The position numbers and the translations under genes were made by a program. This document shows positions 28,631 through 34,352 of a DNA stretch of 34,352 nucleotides, one piece after another (position 1 is the stretch's first letter; each line of letters begins with the position of its first letter). The DNA comes from Bacteroidales bacterium (GTDB lineage Bacteria > Bacteroidota > Bacteroidia > Bacteroidales > JAIPAH01). The stretch covers positions 1 to 34,352 of the forward strand of contig JAIPAH010000017.1 in assembly GCA_021740175.1 (NCBI GenBank), in the 5' to 3' direction. The notes under the pieces were generated by a model that saw only the letters and a list, made by a program, of their open reading frames with translations, had not been told where the DNA came from and searched no databases.

Positions 28631-29821
28631 ATGAAAACAATAGATGATTTTAATCTTAAAGGAAAGCGAGCGCTCATAAGGGTGGATTTTAACGTTCCGT
28701 TAACCGAAAACCAGGAGGTATCGGATGATTCACGTATCCAGGCAACTATACCGACCATCAAAGCGGTACTTGATCAAGGGGGCAGTGCGGTGTTGATGAC
28801 CCATCTCGGGCGCCCCAAAGGAGAGGCTGTAGATAAATACTCACTGAAACATGTCCGCAAAAGATTGTCCGAGCTGTTAGGCCAGGAAGTAAAATTCGCC
28901 TCCGATTGCGTGGGGGAAGAAGCCTTTACGCTCTCCGCTAATCTAAAACCGGGCGAGGTTTTATTGCTGGAAAACCTGCGTTTTCATAAGGAAGAAACAA
29001 AAGGCGATGAGACATTCTCAAAAAATTTAGCCCGTCATGGAGATGTTTATGTGAATGATGCTTTCGGCACCGCTCATCGTGCCCATGCATCTACGGCGAT
29101 AGTGGCAAAATACTTTGATGAAAAGATGTTCGGCTACATCATGAAAAATGAACTTGCCAGCCTCGAAAAAGCACTGAATAATCCCAAACGGCCATTTACA
29201 GCCGTTCTGGGAGGCGCTAAAGTCTCTGGTAAGATTGAGGTCATCGACAATATTCTTGAGAAAGCAGATAACGTCATTATCGGCGGCGGAATGATGTTTA
29301 CTTTTATTAAAGCCCTTGGCGGGAAAATCGGTGATTCCATGGTAGAGGATGAATTACTTGAAACGGCTAAAAAAACGCTTGACAAAGCCAGGGAGAAAAA
29401 TATCAAAATCCAACTCCCTGTGGATACTATTATTGCTGATAAATTTGCCAACGATGCCAATACTAAGGTCAGCCCCGTAGATAATATTCCTGCAGGATGG
29501 ATGGGCCTGGATATAGCTACTGAAAGCACTAAAAAATTCGAAAGCATTCTCATGCAGTCCAAAACCATTTTATGGAATGGGCCTATGGGTGTATTTGAGA
29601 TGACTAATTTTGCCAAAGGAACCATATCCATGGCAGAGAGTATAGCCAAAGCCACGCAACAAGGAGCCTTCTCGCTCGTCGGCGGAGGTGATTCGGTGGC
29701 CGCTGTTAACAAATACAACTACGAAGATAAAGTGAGTCGCGTTTCGACAGGCGGCGGAGCAATGCTGGAATACGTGGAAGGAAAAAAACTTCCGGGTATA
29801 GCCGCTATTGAAGAAGATTAA
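28631..29821 (+). CDS. pgk: Phosphoglycerate kinase
   Basis: [92 protein letters not shown]. Confidence 0.98.
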   Translation: MKTIDDFNLKGKRALIRVDFNVPLTENQEVSDDSRIQATIPTIKAVLDQGGSAVLMTHLGRPKGEAVDKYSLKHVRKRLSELLGQEVKFASDCVGEEAFTLSANLKPGEVLLLENLRFHKEETKGDETFSKNLARHGDVYVNDAFGTAHRAHASTAIVAKYFDEKMFGYIMKNELASLEKALNNPKRPFTAVLGGAKVSGKIEVIDNILEKADNVIIGGGMMFTFIKALGGKIGDSMVEDELLETAKKTLDKAREKNIKIQLPVDTIIADKFANDANTKVSPVDNIPAGWMGLDIATESTKKFESILMQSKTILWNGPMGVFEMTNFAKGTISMAESIAKATQQGAFSLVGGGDSVAAVNKYNYEDKVSRVSTGGGAMLEYVEGKKLPGIAAIEED

Positions 29822-29851
29822 GCTTGTGATTCAACAAAGAACAAATCAAAT

Positions 29852-29887
29852 AAAAGCGCATCCTGCATTTTTCGGGGTGCGTTTTTT
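29852..29887 (+). terminator. Rho-independent terminator after pgk
   Basis: AAAAGCGCATCC...GGGTGCGTTTTT stem with U-tract; convergent with cvpA. Confidence 0.75.
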
Positions 29888-30416
29888 ATGTAATCTTCTT
29901 TTCCAACTCTTCCTTATCCACTGGTATTTCAAAATCCTCCAGGTTGACCATTGGTAAAATGGTAGGCACCAGGGACTGTACCGGTTCATAAAATACCGAA
30001 TTCTCCTTCATTTTGGGACTTATAAGGTTTTCATTGGGATCAAAGCTGTTGATGACCAAAAAGATTACGCTTATTATAAATGCGGCTTTCAGTATGCCAA
30101 AAACCCCTCCGGCTAATTTATCCAGAAAGCCGAGGGCTATCATGTTGATAAATTTTTCAAGCAACCTGCCGATTAATACGACGGCGATAACGACAGCAAT
30201 AAAGGTTACGGCGAAAGATAATATGGTCATATAATTTTCTTCAAGGGAAAAGAAATCATTAAGAAAAGCGGCGGTGACAGAAGAAAAATTTATGGCTGCG
30301 TAAATTCCCAACAAAAGAGCTATCAGGGTAGTAACCTCAATGACAAATCCTTTGGTAAATCCCCGGTAGGCCAGCCATAAAACCGGAATACCAATAATAA
30401 TATCAAGGATATTCAT
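29886..30416 (-). CDS. CvpA family protein
   Basis: MNILDIIIGIPVLWLAYRGFTKGFVIEVTTLIALLLGIYAA; FLDKLAGGVFGILKAAFI. Confidence 0.88.
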   Translation of the reverse strand: MNILDIIIGIPVLWLAYRGFTKGFVIEVTTLIALLLGIYAAINFSSVTAAFLNDFFSLEENYMTILSFAVTFIAVVIAVVLIGRLLEKFINMIALGFLDKLAGGVFGILKAAFIISVIFLVINSFDPNENLISPKMKENSVFYEPVQSLVPTILPMVNLEDFEIPVDKEELEKKIT

Positions 30417-30421
30417 AAAAT

Positions 30422-31174
30422 TTATTTCTTTTTCTTAAACCTTTTAATCATCTCATTGGTGTAGATAAAATCATTCAGCTCTTTGTTATCCGATTCAAGG
30501 ATTTCATCCTTCGTCCCTGTCCACCATAGTTTCCCACGATAAATGAAAGCTATATTATAGCCAATTTCCAGCACTGAATTCATGTCGTGGCTGTTCATTA
30601 TAGTAGTCATATTAAATTCACAAGTCAGATCATAGATAAGCTTATCAATTCGCTTAGCGGTTTTAGGATCAAGACCGGAAGTCGGTTCATCACAAAAAAG
30701 AAATTTGGGGTTTAAGGCGATCGCCCTGGCAATGGCTACTCTTTTAACCATCCCCCCGCTAAGTTCGCCCGGCATTTTATCGTTAACCCCGGCCAGGTCC
30801 ACTTTCTCCAGACAAAAATTGACCCTTTCGAGCTTTTCCTTATAAGGACTCTCCCAGTATAGATCCAAAGGAAATCTCACATTCTGCTCAACATTTAACG
30901 AATCAAACAGTGCGCCGCCCTGGAAAAGCATGCCCATTTGTTTTCGTAGGTCTTTCCGTTGGTCGCGTGTCATATAAGTGAAGTTGTTATCCTCAAAGTA
31001 CACCGATCCTTCATCCACTTCATGCAAACCCACCAAGCATTTCATCAATACGGTCTTGCCCGAACCACTTTGCCCGATGATAAGATTGGTGATACCCCGC
31101 TCAAATTTAGCGGAAATATCCTTTATTACATCCGTACCTTCAAACTGCTTGGTAACCACTCGTGCTTCAATCAT
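30422..31174 (-). CDS. ABC transporter ATP-binding protein, MlaF-like
   Basis: IIGQSGSGKTVLMKCLVGL, LSGGMVKRVAIARAIALNPKFLFCDEPTSGLDP. Confidence 0.92.
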   Translation of the reverse strand: MIEARVVTKQFEGTDVIKDISAKFERGITNLIIGQSGSGKTVLMKCLVGLHEVDEGSVYFEDNNFTYMTRDQRKDLRKQMGMLFQGGALFDSLNVEQNVRFPLDLYWESPYKEKLERVNFCLEKVDLAGVNDKMPGELSGGMVKRVAIARAIALNPKFLFCDEPTSGLDPKTAKRIDKLIYDLTCEFNMTTIMNSHDMNSVLEIGYNIAFIYRGKLWWTGTKDEILESDNKELNDFIYTNEMIKRFKKKK

Positions 31175-31911
31175 ACAAGCAACAAATTTGTTAAAAGAAG
31201 ATTAAAAAGTATGATAAGAATACTACTATTCACTACTGCTTTTGTACTCGCCCTTCCTACATCAAGCGCTCCTCCTTTTATTATATACCCCTGGAAACCC
31301 GAAACCGAAGTAATAATAATAGCAAATACCACGGTTTTTATTAATGCATAAAAAATCTCATAAGGAACAAACCACATCTGAAGCCCGCTCAGGAACTCAT
31401 TGGGAGCTACCACATCGGCAATATATGTTGAGCCCCATCCCCCCACAAGACTTAAAAAAATACTTACAATGATAAGGGCCGGATTCACGATAGAGGCTGC
31501 TATTATTTTCGGTCCCACCAAGTAATTGGCCGGATTGACCCCCATAATTTCCAGGGCATCGATTTGTTCGGTTACCCGCATCGTTCCTACTTCTGAAGCT
31601 ATTCGTGAGCCAACTTTCCCGGCCAGTATCAAACTAACGATGGTGGGAGAAAACTCCAGAATAGTCGATTCTCGTACAGCAAAACCAATGAGATAACCGG
31701 GATAAAGGGGATTGTCGGTCTGCGCGGCAGTCTGTATGGCCAGCACAGCCCCCATAAAAATCGATATAATAAAAACAATTCCAAAAGAATTCAGGCCGAT
31801 GTGATCCATTTCGATGAAGACCTGCTTTCGGAACATCTTCCCTTTATCGGGCTTTCTCAAAACCTCAAACATAAATTGAAGATATTGTCCCAAGTATCTG
31901 ATAATTCTCAT
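31171..31911 (-). CDS. ABC transporter permease, MlaE family
   Basis: LAGKVGSRIASEVGTMRVTEQIDALEIMGVNPANYLVGPKIIA. Confidence 0.94.
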   Translation of the reverse strand: MRIIRYLGQYLQFMFEVLRKPDKGKMFRKQVFIEMDHIGLNSFGIVFIISIFMGAVLAIQTAAQTDNPLYPGYLIGFAVRESTILEFSPTIVSLILAGKVGSRIASEVGTMRVTEQIDALEIMGVNPANYLVGPKIIAASIVNPALIIVSIFLSLVGGWGSTYIADVVAPNEFLSGLQMWFVPYEIFYALIKTVVFAIIITSVSGFQGYIIKGGALDVGRASTKAVVNSSILIILFNLLLTNLLLV

Positions 31912-31992
31912 CGAAAAAAATATTTTTGCTAAAATAACGATATTCTAATGAATATTCTATTAGTGTTTTTTAACTTTATTAAAAAATAAAAG

Positions 31993-32160
31993 ATGAAATT
32001 GATAAGAAAAAGTACCCTTTTCATTAGCTTTGTTGCATTAATCATGGGGCTTAGTTCATGTGGCCCGAGCAATAACATAGAAGACTACGACTGCCCTTGT
32101 TGGTCGGATAATAAGAAAGTCAAAAAAGAGACAATTAATGCAGAAAAAGGCCGATCATAA
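31993..32160 (+). CDS. Small lipoprotein (55 aa), absent from the ORF track
   Basis: MKLIRKSTLFISFVALIMGLSSCGPSNNIEDYDCPCWSDNKKVKKETINAEKGRS*; signal peptide with lipobox LSSC. Overlaps the next gene by 23 nt. Confidence 0.8.
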   Translation: MKLIRKSTLFISFVALIMGLSSCGPSNNIEDYDCPCWSDNKKVKKETINAEKGRS

Positions 32161-32764
32161 ACACAAAACACTCCTTTCAAAATATACCCCCCATCATGCA
32201 GTAGATACAGTCTATTCGCTCATAAAACATCATCGTATTATGCTCACCATTTCTCAGGACCGCAAAACCAAACAGGGAGATTATCGGCCTCCAATTCTAC
32301 ACACCATGCATCGTATCTCGGTCAATAATAACCTGAACCAATTCGCTTTCCTGTTAACATTAATCCATGAGATAGCTCACCTTGAAGTCTGGAAAAAATA
32401 CGGTTCAAAGGTGCGACCTCACGGAAAAGAATGGCAAAAAAGCTTTCAAATGCTTATGTCTCCATTGATGAATGAAAAATGTTTCCCGAGTGAATTGCTG
32501 CCTTTCATCAAAAACCATTTAGCCAAGGGATATGCTTCCACTCTTTCAGACCTTCAACTCACAAGGGCCCTAATGAAATACGATGAAAGTGACACCATTT
32601 TAATAGAAGACGTCCCCGATTCTACAATCTTTACACTGGAAGATGGCAGAACTTTCAGAAAAAAGAACCGTCTGAAAAAAAGATATCTTTGTTATTGTTT
32701 CAATGATAAAAAAAACTACTTGTTCAGCCCGGTGGCACGGGTGAATTTAAGCACCGAAAAATAA
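32138..32764 (+). CDS. SprT-like zinc metalloprotease-domain protein
   Basis: FAFLLTLIHEIAHLEVWKKYGSKVRPHGKEWQKSF (HExxH plus downstream His); CYCF near the C-terminus. Confidence 0.85.
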   Translation: MQKKADHKHKTLLSKYTPHHAVDTVYSLIKHHRIMLTISQDRKTKQGDYRPPILHTMHRISVNNNLNQFAFLLTLIHEIAHLEVWKKYGSKVRPHGKEWQKSFQMLMSPLMNEKCFPSELLPFIKNHLAKGYASTLSDLQLTRALMKYDESDTILIEDVPDSTIFTLEDGRTFRKKNRLKKRYLCYCFNDKKNYLFSPVARVNLSTEK

Positions 32765-32769
32765 ATTGT

Positions 32770-32777
32770 TAATTTTG
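32770..32777 (+). promoter_or_regulatory. -7 box TAATTTTG upstream of the mannose-1-P guanylyltransferase
   Basis: Matches TAnnTTTG, 26 nt before the ATG at 32803. Confidence 0.4.
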
Positions 32778-32802
32778 CTGGCAAAACAAAAAAACTGCGC
32801 GT

Positions 32803-33894
32803 ATGGATACCAACAACTATTGCATTATAATGGCCGGGGGTATAGGTTCGCGATTCTGGCCTATGAGTCGCACCTCCCATCCAAAGCAATTCATTGACAT
32901 CCTGGGAACCGGAGAAACCTTGCTCCAACAAACCGTGAGAAGGTTCAAAAAAGTCTGTCCGCCCAAAAACATCTATATTGTTACCAACGAAAAATACAGG
33001 GGACTCATCCGGGAACAAGTCCCCGAAGTTCATAATAAACATATCCTCGGCGAACCCGCTCGCCGTAATACGGCTCCGGCAATTGCTTTTGCCACTTACA
33101 AAATTGCTTCGCAGACCGATACAGCCAATTTGGTGGTAGCACCTTCCGATCACATCATACTCAAAGAGGAGGAGTTTACGAATGATATTAAAACCGCGCT
33201 CAAAGCAGTGGCGGAAAACAATTGGCTTATGACCCTGGGCATCAAGCCTAACCGACCGGATACGGGCTACGGCTATATCCAGTTTGATGAGTCGAAGCCC
33301 TACCATCAGGATGAGCGCATTAGAAAAGTAAAAACGTTTACGGAGAAACCAAAGCTGGAACTCGCTCAAAGGTTCCTGGAATCGGGAGATTTTCTATGGA
33401 ATTCCGGCATTTTTGTGTGGAACCTGCAAACCATCCAGCAAGCCTTCCAGGAATATCTTCCCGACCTGCACAACTTGTTCTCTGAAGGGAAAGATAAATT
33501 CGGCACACCGGAAGAGCAGGATTTTATCAATAACACTTTCTCCCGGTGCAAAAGTATATCCATAGACTATGGCGTCATGGAAAAAGCCGAAAATGTCTAT
33601 GTCCTGGCTTCGGATTTCGGATGGTCGGATTTGGGAACATGGGGATCGCTTTACGACGTCAGTACGAAAAATAAGGACGGAAATACTATCCAGGGCAAAA
33701 ATGTGATGACCTACGACACGGAAAACTGTATTGTCAACGTGCCCAACGACAAGCTGGTCGTCTTACAAGGCCTGAAAGATTATGTTGTTGTTGAAAATGA
33801 AAATACACTTTTGATTATCAGAAAAGAAGACGAACAACAAATTCGTCAAATCGTCAATGATATCAAGATTGAAAAAGGAGATGAATACGTTTAA
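32803..33894 (+). CDS. manC: Mannose-1-phosphate guanylyltransferase
   Basis: IMAGGIGSRFWPMSRTSHPKQFIDILG, GEPARRNTAPAIAFA, FTEKPKLELAQRFLESGDFLWNSGIFVW. Confidence 0.94.
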   Translation: MDTNNYCIIMAGGIGSRFWPMSRTSHPKQFIDILGTGETLLQQTVRRFKKVCPPKNIYIVTNEKYRGLIREQVPEVHNKHILGEPARRNTAPAIAFATYKIASQTDTANLVVAPSDHIILKEEEFTNDIKTALKAVAENNWLMTLGIKPNRPDTGYGYIQFDESKPYHQDERIRKVKTFTEKPKLELAQRFLESGDFLWNSGIFVWNLQTIQQAFQEYLPDLHNLFSEGKDKFGTPEEQDFINNTFSRCKSISIDYGVMEKAENVYVLASDFGWSDLGTWGSLYDVSTKNKDGNTIQGKNVMTYDTENCIVNVPNDKLVVLQGLKDYVVVENENTLLIIRKEDEQQIRQIVNDIKIEKGDEYV

Positions 33895-33913
33895 CTAAAA
33901 TTATTATTGATTT

Positions 33914-34352
33914 ATGAAAAAAATATCCTTACTAATTGTTGCCATGCTCTTCGTTTTTCAGCCTTTGCTGAAAGCTGGAGAAGGAATGTGGCTGCCTTTC
34001 CTGATCGAAAGACTTAACTACAAAGACATGCAGGAAAAGGGCCTGCAGCTAACGCCGGAAGAAATTTATTCAGTGAATAATTCCAGCATGAAAGATGCTG
34101 TGGCTATCTTCGGAGGGGGCTGCACCGGCGAGATCGTTAGCGAGAAAGGTTTGATGTTAACAAATCACCATTGCGGGTATTCTTACATCCAGGAACATTC
34201 TTCCGTGGAAAATGATTACCTCACCGACGGATTCTGGGCCGAAGACTTTGATGAAGAATTACCAAACCCGGATTTGGAGGTAAAATTCCTGGAGCGAATA
34301 GAAGACGTTAGCGATACAATAAATGCCAAGCTTGCTGACAGTATGACAGAAA
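33914..34352 (+). CDS. S46-family dipeptidyl peptidase (DPP7/DPP11-like), N-terminal part; runs off the right edge
   Basis: Signal peptide MKKISLLIVAMLFVFQPLLKA, then GEGMWLPFLIERLN, GGGCTGEIVSEKGLMLTNHHCGYSYIQEHSS. Truncated, so not in the ORF track. Confidence 0.92.
   Translation, partial: MKKISLLIVAMLFVFQPLLKAGEGMWLPFLIERLNYKDMQEKGLQLTPEEIYSVNNSSMKDAVAIFGGGCTGEIVSEKGLMLTNHHCGYSYIQEHSSVENDYLTDGFWAEDFDEELPNPDLEVKFLERIEDVSDTINAKLADSMTE

Noticed and set aside
29134-29718. 194-aa minus-strand ORF
   Set aside because: Fully antisense to pgk, no recognisable motif.
32716-33369. 217-aa minus-strand ORF
   Set aside because: Antisense to manC, no recognisable motif.

Overview
This window looks like Bacteroidetes (Bacteroidota) chromosome: mostly housekeeping genes with AT-rich intergenic DNA and TTTG-N19..21-TAnnTTTG promoter motifs. 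From left to right it carries: a partial Wzz/Wzc-type polysaccharide chain-length/tyrosine kinase gene (-); topA (+); an arginase/formimidoylglutamase-family homologue with altered metal motifs (+); rnr (-); a TM/coiled-coil protein (+); ispD and queA (-); a truB-uppP-DUF3098-ftsX cluster (-); a metallophosphoesterase (-); a rhaD-like aldolase and tadA (-); a partial ATP synthase operon atpB-E-F-H-A-G (+) followed by ferritin; DUF3109 (-); trkH and trkA (-); omega-amidase and methionine/glutamine aminotransferase (-); a small membrane protein (+); pgk (+); cvpA, mlaF and mlaE (-); a 55-aa lipoprotein missing from the ORF track, overlapping a SprT-like gene (+); a mannose-1-P guanylyltransferase (+); and the start of an S46 peptidase (+). 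No tRNA, rRNA, CRISPR array or transposase was seen. The most interesting items are: (1) a long palindrome at 1890-2017 whose left arm is interrupted by a 30-bp CCCCTAAATCCCCTAAAGG-type segment; (2) a REPIN-like multi-hairpin element at 27870-28021; (3) the ureohydrolase homologue lacking several canonical Mn ligands; (4) a strong hairpin between atpE and atpF; (5) the overlapping small lipoprotein gene. I did not find a clear new multi-gene defence or mobile system. All family calls are by eye and were not checked against databases.
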